NCBI RefSeq assembly: GCF_019904175.1
Contig: NZ_CP061913.1
Location: forward strand, 7,130,001-7,194,000
Length of the DNA stretch: 64,000 nucleotides
Direction of reading: 5' to 3'
Origin: Dactylosporangium vinaceum
GTDB lineage: Bacteria > Actinomycetota > Actinomycetes > Mycobacteriales > Micromonosporaceae
The first letter of the stretch is position 1. Each line of letters opens with the position of its first letter. The position numbers and the translations under genes are program-made. Shown in pieces: positions 1-8,019 of this stretch. The notes beneath the pieces were generated by a model. It saw nothing but the letters and a program-made list of their open reading frames with translations, ran no database searches and was not told where the DNA came from.

Positions 1-1473
1 CCCGACGGCGTCCGCGCGATCGTGATCGGCGGTGGCATCGCGGGCGTGAGCGCGGCACTGCTGCTGGCCGAGCGCGGTGTGGCCGTGACGCTGCTGGAGC
101 GCCAGGCGCAGCTCGGCGGCCGGCTCAACTCCTGGCCGCGGCAGATCGCGGACGGCACCACGCACCTCGTGGACCACGGGTTCCACGGCTTCTTCCGGCA
201 ATACTACAACTGGCGCAACATCTTGCGGCGCATCGACAATCGCCTGTCGTTCCTGCGCCCGGTCGGCCGTTACCCGATCGTGTCGCGCCGCTGGCCGGAG
301 GAGAACTTCACCGGCCTGCCCGGCACACCGCCGATCAATCTGCTGGCCCTGCTGCTGCGCTCACCGAGCCTGCGCCTGCGGGATCTGCGCAGCATGGACC
401 GCAACGCCGCACTGCCGCTGCTGAGCTACTCGCGCAAGGAGACCTACCGCGAGTACGACACCATGCCGGCGAGCGAGCTGCTCGACTCACTCGGGCTGCC
501 CGACCGGGCCCGCGCCATGCTGTTCGACGTCTTCGCGCACTCGTTCTTCAACCATGAGCGCGACATGTCGGCGGCCGAGATGCTGATGCAGTTCCACTTC
601 TACTTCCTGCGCAATCCCGAGGGCCTCGACATGGACGCCCCGGACCATGACTACGAGACCGCGATCTGGTCGCCGCTGGCCGCCCAGCTGCGCGCCCTGG
701 GCGCCGAGATCCGCACCGGCGCGGCGGTCGACCGCATCGCACCGGGCTGGACAGTCACCCTCACCGGCGGCGAGCAGCTGCGCGCCGACCACGTGGTCCT
801 GGCCGCCGACCCGGCCTCGGCCCGGCGCATCGCGGCCGCGTCGGACGGGCTGGCCGCGCCCCTGGCCGAGCAGCTGGCAGCGATCCGCACGACGGCGCCG
901 TACGCGGTCAGCCGCATCTGGACGGATCGTGACGTCGCCGCCAACCGCTCGGTCTTCACCGGCGTCTCCCGCGAGGCGACGCTCGACTCGGTGACGCTCT
1001 ACCACCGCCTGACCCGCCCGGGCGGGCAGTGGGCGCGGCGCAGTGGCGGTGCCATTCTCGAGCTGCACGCGTACGCGGCCGACGCCGACGTCCCCGCCGA
1101 CGTCCTGGGCCGCCGGATGCTCGACGAGCTCGGCGCCCTGTGGCCGGAGGCGCGCGACCTGACAGTGCTCGACATCGATGAGCGGGTGTCCCACGACGCG
1201 CCCGCGTTCGACGTGGGCAGCGACGCCACCCGGCCCGGCCCCGTCACGCCCATGCCCGGGCTCTATCTGGCCGGCGACTGGGTGCGCATGCCGCTGCCGA
1301 CCGCCCTGATGGAGCGGGCCGCCACCTCGGCGGCGCTGGCGGCGAACGCGGTCTTCGCGACGTACGGCGTCGCGCCGGTGCCGGTGTACTCGATCCCGCC
1401 CGCGGGGCTGCTCGCCGGGCGGGTCCCCGTTCGCGGCCCCGCCCGGCCCCCGGTCGGCACCAACCGCGGTTGA
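1..1473 (+). CDS. FAD-dependent carotenoid desaturase-like oxidoreductase (CrtU-like), 5' end outside window
   Basis: The frame is open to base 1, and the codons before the GTG at 22 encode the first strand of the Rossmann fold (VRAIVIGGGIAGVSAALLL), so the true start lies upstream. The N-terminal GGGIAG dinucleotide motif and a C-terminal FAD loop (PGLYLAGDWVRMPLPTALME) mark an amine-oxidase/phytoene-desaturase fold. The segment DHGFHGFFRQYYNWR resembles the isorenieratene synthase (CrtU) group, which desaturates and methylates beta-carotene rings. The match is from memory, so a general FAD oxidoreductase remains possible. No other carotenoid gene is visible downstream; any partners would lie to the left of the window. 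Confidence 0.75.
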   Translation, partial: PDGVRAIVIGGGIAGVSAALLLAERGVAVTLLERQAQLGGRLNSWPRQIADGTTHLVDHGFHGFFRQYYNWRNILRRIDNRLSFLRPVGRYPIVSRRWPEENFTGLPGTPPINLLALLLRSPSLRLRDLRSMDRNAALPLLSYSRKETYREYDTMPASELLDSLGLPDRARAMLFDVFAHSFFNHERDMSAAEMLMQFHFYFLRNPEGLDMDAPDHDYETAIWSPLAAQLRALGAEIRTGAAVDRIAPGWTVTLTGGEQLRADHVVLAADPASARRIAAASDGLAAPLAEQLAAIRTTAPYAVSRIWTDRDVAANRSVFTGVSREATLDSVTLYHRLTRPGGQWARRSGGAILELHAYAADADVPADVLGRRMLDELGALWPEARDLTVLDIDERVSHDAPAFDVGSDATRPGPVTPMPGLYLAGDWVRMPLPTALMERAATSAALAANAVFATYGVAPVPVYSIPPAGLLAGRVPVRGPARPPVGTNRG

Positions 1474-1591
1474 TGCGCCGGGACGCGGGCCGGCGACGGC
1501 TGCTGCTTCGACACATGTCTAGGTTGACGAATCTCGAATCAGTGCGCAAGCTGTCTGGAGAACCGTCGAACCAACCGTGTGGGGGTGTGTG

Positions 1592-2074
1592 ATGTCCCGT
1601 GTCCAGCTCGCGTTGCGGGTCTCCGATCTGGAGGCTTCGGTGGCGTTCTACTCGAAGCTGTTCGGCGTCGAGCCGGCCAAGCGCCGGCCCGGGTATGCGA
1701 ACTTCGCCGTCGCCGAGCCGCCACTGAAGCTGGTACTGCTCGAAGGCGAGCCGGGCCGCCCGACGGTGATGGATCACCTCGGGGTCGAGGTCGAGACGTC
1801 CGCGGCGGTCGACGCCGCCACCGGTCGCCTCACCGACGCCGGGCTGATCACGCTGACCGAGGGCGACACCGAGTGCTGCTACGCGTTGCAGGACAAGGTC
1901 TGGGTCCACGGCCCCGGCGACGAACCGTGGGAGGTGTACGTCGTCAAGGGCGACTCCGACGTGCGGGACAAGCCAGTCGCCGGCACCTGCTGCACCGACG
2001 CCACCGTCGACGCCCACGTGCCCGCCGGTGCGCCGGCGACGGCCGCCGGGCAGGCCGCGTCGACCTGCTGCTGA
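1592..2074 (+). CDS. cadI: CadI/ArsI-family metal(loid) resistance protein
   Basis: A 160-residue vicinal-oxygen-chelate (glyoxalase-fold) protein that closely follows mycobacterial CadI (MSRVQLAL start, PGYANFA, PPLKLVLLE, DKVWVTGPG-type block). ArsI members are Fe(II) dioxygenases that break C-As bonds of methylated arsenicals; CadI is cadmium-induced. The expected ligands are present: His62 (DHLGVEVE), the vicinal pair Cys95-Cys96 (ECCYA) and Glu114 (PWEVY). ATG 1592 is chosen because GGGGG lies 6 bases upstream and the family begins MSRVQ; an earlier in-frame GTG at 1577 is less likely. Unlike short CadI, it carries a roughly 35-residue tail with two more CysCys pairs (133-134 and 159-160). 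A GAATC-N2-GAATC direct repeat (1529-1540) beside TTGACG at 1524 may belong to its promoter. No ArsR/CmtR regulator is adjacent. Confidence 0.88.
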   Translation: MSRVQLALRVSDLEASVAFYSKLFGVEPAKRRPGYANFAVAEPPLKLVLLEGEPGRPTVMDHLGVEVETSAAVDAATGRLTDAGLITLTEGDTECCYALQDKVWVHGPGDEPWEVYVVKGDSDVRDKPVAGTCCTDATVDAHVPAGAPATAAGQAASTCC

Positions 2075-2079
2075 GGCGG

Positions 2080-3672
2080 TCAGTAGCGGAAGTTGCCGAC
2101 GAGTGTGGACAGCTCGGTCGACATGCGGGCGAGGTCGGCGGCGGACTGCTGGGACTCGGTGACGCTGTGGCTGGTGCTGGTGGCGGCCTCGGCGACGCCG
2201 GTGATGTTGGCGGCGATCTGACCGGTGCCGGCGGCGGCCTCGGTGACGCTGCGGCTCATCTCGGCCGTGGTGGCGGTCTGCTGTTCGACGGCGGAGGCGA
2301 TGGTGGTCTGGTAGTCGCTGATCCGGCTGATGACGTTGGTGACCTCCTCGATCGCGGTGACCGCGCCGCCGGTGTCGGCCTGGATCGCCTCGACGCGGCG
2401 GGCGATGTCCTCGGTGGCCTTGGCGGTCTCCTGGGCCAGATCCTTGACCTCGTTGGCGACCACCGCGAAGCCCTTGCCGGTCTCGCCGGCGCGGGCCGCC
2501 TCAATGGTGGCGTTGAGCGCGAGGAGGTTGGTCTGCGCCGCGATCGAGCTGATGACCGCTACCACGTTGCCGATCTGCGCGGACGACTCACCGAGCTGCT
2601 GCATGGTCGCGGTCGTCTGGGCGGCGGTGTTGACGGCCTCGACGGCGACCTGGGCGGCCTCGGCGGCGTTGTGGGAGATCTCCCGGATCGAGGCGCCCAT
2701 CTCCTCGGCGCCGGCCGAGACGGTGTCGACGCTGCGGGACACCTCCTCGGCGGCCGAGGACACGGCCTGAGCCTGAGCCGATGCCTCTTCGGCGGACGAC
2801 GCGATCTGCAGCGACACCGCGGACATCTGCTGTGAGGCGCCCGCCAGTGAGGAGGCGGCCTCGCTGATCGTCGCCATCGTCCGGCGCATCTTGTCGATCG
2901 CAGTGTCCAGGGCGCGGCCCATGCGGCCCGGTTCGTCGGAGGAGGTGAGGCCGGAGGTCTGGGTCAGGTCGCCGTCGGCGAGAGCCTGGCAGACGCGCTC
3001 GATGCGGGCGAGGGCACCCACGACGCCCCGGGCGACGTACAGGCCGAGCGTCAGGGCCAGCAGCAGCCCGACGACCATCACGACGATCGAGACGGTGCGG
3101 CTGGTGTGGTAGCCGCTGGTGGCCGCGGCGGCGGACTTCGCGGCGTCGTTCGTCTCGGCGGTGTGCAGGGTGTCGAGGTCCTGGCCGACCGCCTTCATCA
3201 GCGGCACGACGTCGCTGTTGCGGACCTGCTGCCACTGCGTCAGATCGCCGGCCTTGCGCAGCGGGGTGAGCTTCGTGTCGACGATGGTGCGGTAGGCATC
3301 CCAGCGGGTCTGCAGGTCGTCGATGGTCTTCGGATCACCGGCGGGCTGTGATCCGCGGTAGGCGGTCATCGCGCTGCCGAACGCCTGGAGGTCGGCGGTG
3401 AACGCCTGCTCGTAGGTGGCGACCGCGGCCGGGTCCTGCGTGAGCACCTGGTTGGTCAGGTCCAGGCGCGCCTGCGTGACGGCCGCGCGCAGGTCGCCGA
3501 CCGCGTTCACGCTCGCCACGTTGCTGGTGTAGATGTGGCTCGCCGCGGCGCTGGCCCCGGCCAGCCCCAGCAGACCGACAACACCCACCACAATGGCGAC
3601 GGCGGCCCCAACCGCCACGATCACCATGACCTTGCCGCGTACCCCGAGTCCCGCCGATGTCACCGTGGCCAT
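2080..3672 (-). CDS. Methyl-accepting chemotaxis protein
   Basis: A 530-residue chemoreceptor. A first membrane helix (about residues 14-38) and a second (about 195-216) bracket a periplasmic-type four-helix-bundle sensor rich in Ala and Gln. A HAMP segment (RIERVCQALADGDLT) and the long coiled-coil signalling domain follow, with the hairpin tip recognisable as QTNLLALNATIEAARAGE, where CheW and CheA bind. The ligand cannot be predicted. The gene converges on cadI with only 5 bases between stop codons. The start is the ATG whose complement is at 3670-3672, preceded by GGATGG. No che or fla genes lie in the window, so it must feed a chemotaxis cluster elsewhere. The domain pattern is the same as in the receptor at 11407-13038. 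Confidence 0.95.
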   Translation of the reverse strand: MATVTSAGLGVRGKVMVIVAVGAAVAIVVGVVGLLGLAGASAAASHIYTSNVASVNAVGDLRAAVTQARLDLTNQVLTQDPAAVATYEQAFTADLQAFGSAMTAYRGSQPAGDPKTIDDLQTRWDAYRTIVDTKLTPLRKAGDLTQWQQVRNSDVVPLMKAVGQDLDTLHTAETNDAAKSAAAATSGYHTSRTVSIVVMVVGLLLALTLGLYVARGVVGALARIERVCQALADGDLTQTSGLTSSDEPGRMGRALDTAIDKMRRTMATISEAASSLAGASQQMSAVSLQIASSAEEASAQAQAVSSAAEEVSRSVDTVSAGAEEMGASIREISHNAAEAAQVAVEAVNTAAQTTATMQQLGESSAQIGNVVAVISSIAAQTNLLALNATIEAARAGETGKGFAVVANEVKDLAQETAKATEDIARRVEAIQADTGGAVTAIEEVTNVISRISDYQTTIASAVEQQTATTAEMSRSVTEAAAGTGQIAANITGVAEAATSTSHSVTESQQSAADLARMSTELSTLVGNFRY

Positions 3673-3939
3673 TGCCCTGCACCATCCTTGTAGTACGGCA
3701 AACGTTGTCGCCTATCGGAAAGGTACCGCTGCGTCGTTTCCGGCGCGTCGGTTTCGGTCGAGAGCAGCGCCGGTCGCAGCCCGGTTGCGGACCCGTCACC
3801 GGCCGACCGGACGGCCGACATCGACCGGGCACATCGTGTCGGGTGGCCGGACAGTTCTGCCCGGCCACCGATGACGCCGGCGCGGCCGCCCGCCATGGTT
3901 GGTCCCGGACCTGATTTTCCAAGGACGGAGCAACCTCTG

Positions 3940-5418
3940 GTGAACGGCAAACGAGTACAGACGGCCATAGTCAGTGCCGTGCTGGCCCCGGCGGCCGGGC
4001 TGATGCTCGGCAGCCCGGCCGGTGCGGTGACCGCGGCGGAGACCGCCCCGCCGGCGGCGACCCTGGCCCAGGTGCGGGCGATCATCGGTGCGGACACCGG
4101 CACGGCGGCGACGCTTACCGGCAAAGGCGTCGGCGTCGCGCTCATCGACACCGGCGTCGCGGCCGTCGCGGGGCTGCCGGCCGGGCAGATCGTCAACGGC
4201 CCGGACCTGTCGTTCGAATCGCAGAGCTCGAACCTGCGCTACCTCGACACGTACGGCCACGGCACCCACATGGCCGGCATCATCGTCGGCAACGACACTG
4301 CGACCGGCACCCGCGGACTCGCTCCGGGCGTGAAGCTCACCTCGGTGAAGATCGGCACCGCCACCGGCGCCGCCGACGTGTCGCAGATGATCGCCGCGCT
4401 CGACTGGGTCGTGCAGCACCGCAACGACGATCCGGCCAACCCGATCCGGGTCGTCAACCTCTCCTACGACTCCGGCGGCACCCCGGTCACCACGACCGAC
4501 CCGCTGCAGTACGCGGTGGAGAAGGCGTGGAAGGCCGGGATCGTCGTCGTCGCCGCGGCCGGCAACGACGGCAACGCCGCCGGCGCGCTGACGAACCCCG
4601 CCACCGACGACTGGGTCCTCGCCGTGGGTGCCACCGCCACCAACGGCACCACCGGCACCACCGACGACACCCTGGCCCCGTTCACCAACCTGTCCTCCAC
4701 GAAGACCGGCCAGGTCGACCTGCTCGCGCCCGGCACATCGATCGTGTCGCTGCGCGACCCGGGCTCCAACATCGACAACCTGTACCCGTCCGCGCAGGTC
4801 GGCACCACCCTGTTCCGGGGCAGCGGCACCTCCCAGGCGACCGCCGTGGTCAGCGCCGCGGCCGCCCTGCTGGTGCAGGCCCGGCCGAGCGCCACCCCGA
4901 ACCAGATCAAGGACTGGCTCGTCAACGGCGGCACTGCGCTCGGCACCGGCACCGCGGCCACCCTCGGCCTGCGCGAGCTCAACGTCAACGGAGCATTGGC
5001 CCGCACGGGTACCGCATCCGCCACCCCGGCCCTCACCTGGTCCACCGGCACCGGGCCGCTGCAGGGCTCCCGCGGCACCAGCAGCATGAAACTCGACGGG
5101 GTGCCGCTGACCGGCGAGCGCAGCATCTGGGGAACCTTCGCCTCCGCGCAGTGGGCCAACAGCACGACGCCGGCCTGGAGTGGCGGCCTGTGGCTGGGCA
5201 CCCGCATCGCCGGTGACGACTGGACCGGTACCTCCTGGGCGTCCAAAACCTGGGCCCCGGCGGCCTGGACCGCCGCGCCGTGGTCCGGCAACGCCACCGC
5301 CGGTTGGACCGACCCGGCGTGGTCGGGCCGCACCTGGTCCGGGCGCACCTGGTCGGCCGGCACCTGGTCCGGGCGCACCTGGTCGAGCAACGGCTGGTCC
5401 GGCAGCAGCTGGGGCTGA
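3940..5418 (+). CDS. Secreted subtilisin-like (S8) serine protease with C-terminal Trp-x4 array
   Basis: A 492-residue exported protease. GTG 3940 is chosen over earlier in-frame starts because AAGGACGGAG ends 9 bases upstream and a signal peptide follows (VNGKRVQ, hydrophobic stretch, cleavage near AGAVTA). The S8 triad is intact: Asp70 (VALIDTG), His107 (GHGTHMAG) and Ser298 (GSGTSQA); the oxyanion Asn209 lies in AAAGNDG. From about residue 397 the catalytic fold gives way to a low-complexity tail with Trp at 428, 433, 438, 443, 448, 456, 461, 466, 471, 476, 481, 486 and 491, five residues apart with one exception, in Ser/Gly/Thr spacers. The tail may bind cell wall or polysaccharide; its function is inferred. 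A strong terminator follows at 5426. Confidence 0.92.
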   Translation: MNGKRVQTAIVSAVLAPAAGLMLGSPAGAVTAAETAPPAATLAQVRAIIGADTGTAATLTGKGVGVALIDTGVAAVAGLPAGQIVNGPDLSFESQSSNLRYLDTYGHGTHMAGIIVGNDTATGTRGLAPGVKLTSVKIGTATGAADVSQMIAALDWVVQHRNDDPANPIRVVNLSYDSGGTPVTTTDPLQYAVEKAWKAGIVVVAAAGNDGNAAGALTNPATDDWVLAVGATATNGTTGTTDDTLAPFTNLSSTKTGQVDLLAPGTSIVSLRDPGSNIDNLYPSAQVGTTLFRGSGTSQATAVVSAAAALLVQARPSATPNQIKDWLVNGGTALGTGTAATLGLRELNVNGALARTGTASATPALTWSTGTGPLQGSRGTSSMKLDGVPLTGERSIWGTFASAQWANSTTPAWSGGLWLGTRIAGDDWTGTSWASKTWAPAAWTAAPWSGNATAGWTDPAWSGRTWSGRTWSAGTWSGRTWSSNGWSGSSWG

Positions 5419-5425
5419 CCGTCAC

Positions 5426-5457
5426 GCGTGGGGCGGGCTTCGGTGCCCGCCCCACGC
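5426..5457 (+). terminator. Perfect 13-bp hairpin terminator after the subtilase
   Basis: The arms at 5426-5438 (GCGTGGGGCGGGC) and 5445-5457 are perfectly complementary around a TTCGGT loop. It begins 7 bases after the subtilase stop codon. The opposing ABC permease gene ends at 5573, so it can also stop transcription from that side. No U-tract is present, as is usual in actinobacteria. Confidence 0.85.
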
Positions 5458-5572
5458 CGCGGCCGGCGTCGGCCGGCCGGGCGCGACGTCCGCCTGGCGC
5501 GTGGTGCCTTTACTGCCCGGCCGGTGCCGCCGGGCTCCGGTCACAGCGCAGGGCCGCCCGGCGGCGCCGCGC

Positions 5573-6370
5573 TCACCTGTCCTCGCGGCCGGTCCAGCGG
5601 AACGTCAGCAGACACAGCGCCAGCCCGCCGATCACCCACGCCCCAAGCACGACAGCGATCCGGCCCAGCTCCCACGACCCGGCGGGTTCGTTCGCGGCGA
5701 ACGCGTCCGGCAGGAACACCGACCGCATGCCCTGCGCCATCCACTTGAGCGGGAACACCGCCGCGACCTGCTGCATCCACGCCGGCAGGTCGGTGAACAC
5801 GAAGAAGACGCCCGAGATGAACTGCAGCACCAGCGCCACCGGGGTCACCACGGCCGGCGCCCGCTTGGCCTCCCGCGGCACCGACGAGAACGCGATCCCG
5901 CACAGCGTGCAGGCGGCGATGCCCAGCAGCGAGACCCACAGCAGCGTGAACCACTGCCGGGGTGTCGACGGCAGCGTCACGTGGAAGAACGCGGTCGCGA
6001 TCGCCAGCATGACGGTGCAGCCGCCCACGCCGATGAGGTACACCATGGCGACCTTGCCGATGAAGTACGAGCCGGCCGGCATCGGCGCGCCGTACAGCCG
6101 CTTCAGCACACCCCTGTCGCGCTCCATCGGGATCTGGATCGCGAGGGTCTGGAAGCCGTTGGTGAGCTGCGCGGCGGCGATCATCCCGGCCACGAAGTAC
6201 TGCGTCAGCGTCACTCCGGGCGCGACGTCGACGCCGCCGAAGACCGAGCCGAACACGACGAGCAGCAGGATGGGCAGCGCGAAGGAGAAGATGACCGACT
6301 CGCGCCCGCGGAAGAACTGGCGCAGTTCCAGGCCGCTGCGCAGCAGCCCGAGTCGCAGCGTGAGCGTCAT
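5573..6370 (-). CDS. ABC-2 type exporter permease
   Basis: A 265-residue integral membrane protein of the DrrB/ABC-2 permease type, with about six membrane helices. The first follows an amphipathic RQFFRGRESVIFSFALP segment and the typical permease block is GVLKRLYGAPMPAGSYF. It forms the channel of a two-component exporter with the ATPase encoded just upstream at 6367, with which it overlaps by 4 bases (ATGA), showing translational coupling. The substrate is not evident. Drugs, lipids or an antibiotic are usual for this family, and nothing nearby points to a biosynthetic cluster. Confidence 0.93.
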   Translation of the reverse strand: MTLTLRLGLLRSGLELRQFFRGRESVIFSFALPILLLVVFGSVFGGVDVAPGVTLTQYFVAGMIAAAQLTNGFQTLAIQIPMERDRGVLKRLYGAPMPAGSYFIGKVAMVYLIGVGGCTVMLAIATAFFHVTLPSTPRQWFTLLWVSLLGIAACTLCGIAFSSVPREAKRAPAVVTPVALVLQFISGVFFVFTDLPAWMQQVAAVFPLKWMAQGMRSVFLPDAFAANEPAGSWELGRIAVVLGAWVIGGLALCLLTFRWTGREDR

Positions 6371-7224
6371 GCCGTCTCCTGGATCATCGAGAGGTACGTG
6401 TCTTCCAGCGACGGCCGGGTGACCGTCAGCTCCGGCACCTCGCCGCCGAACCGGACGACCAGGTCGGCCACGAACTTCGCCGGGGTGTCGGTGTCGTGCT
6501 CCTGCGGGCCGTCCGGGGCGCTCCAGCGGACCTTCGCCGCCGCGCTGCCCCGCCCGCCGAGCGTCGCCGGCGTCGCGACCGCCACCAGCCGCCCGCGGGC
6601 GATCACGCCGACCCGGTCCGCGAGTGTCTCCGCCTCGTCCAGGTAGTGCGTGGTGAGCAGGATCGTCGTCCCGCCCGCCGCGAGATCCCGGATCAGCTCC
6701 CAGAACTCGCGGCGGGCCTGCGGATCGAAGCCGGTCGTCGGCTCGTCGAGGAACAGCAGCTCCGGACGGCCGATGATGCCCAGCGCCACGTCGAGCCGGC
6801 GGCGCTGCCCCCCGGAAAGCACCTTGGCCTTGTCCGCCCGCTTCGCCTGCAGCCCGACCCGCTCGATGACCGTGTCCGGGTCGTCGGGGTTCGGGTAGTA
6901 CTTCGCGAAATGCTGCACGACCTCCTGCACCGAGAGCTCCTCGAACTCGCCGGTGGACTGCAGCACGATGCCGATCCGCGAGCGCCAGTCCAGCGGGCGG
7001 CGCTGCGGGTCGACGCCGAGGACCCGGACCTCGCCGCCGCTGCGCTTGCGGAAGCCCTCCAGCATCTCCACGGTCGTGGTCTTGCCGGCGCCGTTCGGCC
7101 CGAGCAGGGCGAACACCTCGCCCCGGGCAACGGTGAGGTCAAGCCCGTCGACGGCCTGGTGGGTGCCGTAGGTCTTGCGCAGGCCCCTGGCCTCGATGGC
7201 GTAGGCATCGGTCACGACCATCAT
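6367..7224 (-). CDS. ABC transporter ATP-binding protein (DrrA-like)
   Basis: The nucleotide-binding subunit for the permease encoded downstream. Visible motifs are Walker A (LLGPNGAGKTTT), the Q-loop, an ABC signature (LSGGQRRRLDVAL), Walker B (LLFLDEPTTGFDP) and a switch histidine (LLTTHYLDEAE). After the ATPase fold there is a short C-terminal domain ending SLEDTYLSMIQE, as in DrrA/CcmA-like exporters. The frame stays open to 7299, but the extra residues there are not homologous-looking. The two adjacent ATG codons at 7224 and 7221 leave the N-terminus (VVTDAYAIEARGLRKTYG) that fits the family. The gene is divergent from the exonuclease at 7345. Confidence 0.93.
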   Translation of the reverse strand: MMVVTDAYAIEARGLRKTYGTHQAVDGLDLTVARGEVFALLGPNGAGKTTTVEMLEGFRKRSGGEVRVLGVDPQRRPLDWRSRIGIVLQSTGEFEELSVQEVVQHFAKYYPNPDDPDTVIERVGLQAKRADKAKVLSGGQRRRLDVALGIIGRPELLFLDEPTTGFDPQARREFWELIRDLAAGGTTILLTTHYLDEAETLADRVGVIARGRLVAVATPATLGGRGSAAAKVRWSAPDGPQEHDTDTPAKFVADLVVRFGGEVPELTVTRPSLEDTYLSMIQETA

Positions 7225-7344
7225 CGTGGCCGCTCGGCGCGGTCCGCGGATCACCCGGTCGTTGGACGCGCGCCCGGCCCACCCGTGCATCGCCTGCATG
7301 ACACAATGCTCGCCGACCCCGCACGGGCCGAGAGGAGCCTTGTG

Positions 7345-7968
7345 GTGACCGATACAACAGGCGGCCGGGACGAGTGGATCTACGTCGTCACCGATATCGA
7401 GGTCGACGGCCCCTGGCCCGGTCCCAACTCCATGCGGTCGTTCGCGTCCGTCGCCGTGACCGCCGAGGGCGAGGAGCGCGGGACCTTCGAGGCGGTCCTC
7501 GAGCAGCTCCCCGGCGCGGCCCCGAACCCGGACACGTTCGCGTGGTTCCAGACCCAGCCGGGGGCCTGGGCCGCGGCGACGACCGACCCGGAGCCCGTGG
7601 ACCGGGTCATGGCGCGGTTCGTGGAGTGGGTCCGCCGCCTGCCCGCTCCGCGGATGTTCGCGGCCTCACCGATCGCCTTCGACGGCACGTGGATGGACTT
7701 CTACCTGCGCCGCTTCACCCGCTACGGCCTGGTCCAGGGTCCCTACGAGCGCGACGTCCTCTTCGACGGCCCGGGGCTGTGCCTTCGCAGCTATGCGGCC
7801 GCCGTGACGGGCCGGCCGGTCGCCGAGGCGTCACCGCGGCATCTGCCCGCGGCGTGGCTCGGCGACATCCCGCACACGCACCGCGCGATCGACGACGCCC
7901 GAGGCTACGCCCACCTGCTCGGCGTCCTCTTCGGACGGGCCCGGGCACTCCGGCCGCCGGCCGAATGA
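7345..7968 (+). CDS. DnaQ/DEDD-fold 3'-5' exonuclease-like protein
   Basis: A protein of about 207 residues with the RNase H-like exonuclease layout: an N-terminal DxE motif (VVTDIEVDG, Asp17/Glu19), a central FDGTWMDFYL segment and a C-terminal HRAIDDARGYA block supplying the last His and Asp. These fit a DEDDh metal-dependent nuclease, resembling small actinobacterial exonucleases. The substrate (RNA or DNA ends) is unknown. Two GTG codons overlap at 7342 and 7345; AGAGGAG (7331-7337) is 7 bases from the second, which is therefore preferred. The gene ends at a bidirectional terminator facing the beta-propeller gene. Confidence 0.8.
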   Translation: MTDTTGGRDEWIYVVTDIEVDGPWPGPNSMRSFASVAVTAEGEERGTFEAVLEQLPGAAPNPDTFAWFQTQPGAWAAATTDPEPVDRVMARFVEWVRRLPAPRMFAASPIAFDGTWMDFYLRRFTRYGLVQGPYERDVLFDGPGLCLRSYAAAVTGRPVAEASPRHLPAAWLGDIPHTHRAIDDARGYAHLLGVLFGRARALRPPAE

Positions 7969-7973
7969 CAGGC

Positions 7974-8007
7974 ACGGGCCCCGGCGGCGGTACCGGCCGG
8001 GGCCCGT
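7974..8007. terminator. Bidirectional hairpin between convergent genes
   Basis: The arms ACGGGCCCCGG (7974-7984) and CCGGGGCCCGT (7997-8007) pair perfectly over 11 bp around a 12-base loop. The hairpin sits between the stops of the exonuclease gene (7968) and the beta-propeller gene (8020). Confidence 0.8.
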
Positions 8008-8019
8008 CTCGGCCCGTTC

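Noticed and set aside
487..1194. Long open frame antisense to the CrtU-like gene
   Set aside because: At this GC content the antisense frame stays open by codon bias alone; the translated sequence is Arg/Gly/Val-rich without a protein-like pattern.
6496..7344. Plus-strand extension of the exonuclease gene over the ABC ATPase gene
   Set aside because: The segment is antisense to clear Walker motifs; GTG 7345 with AGAGGAG gives a complete domain.
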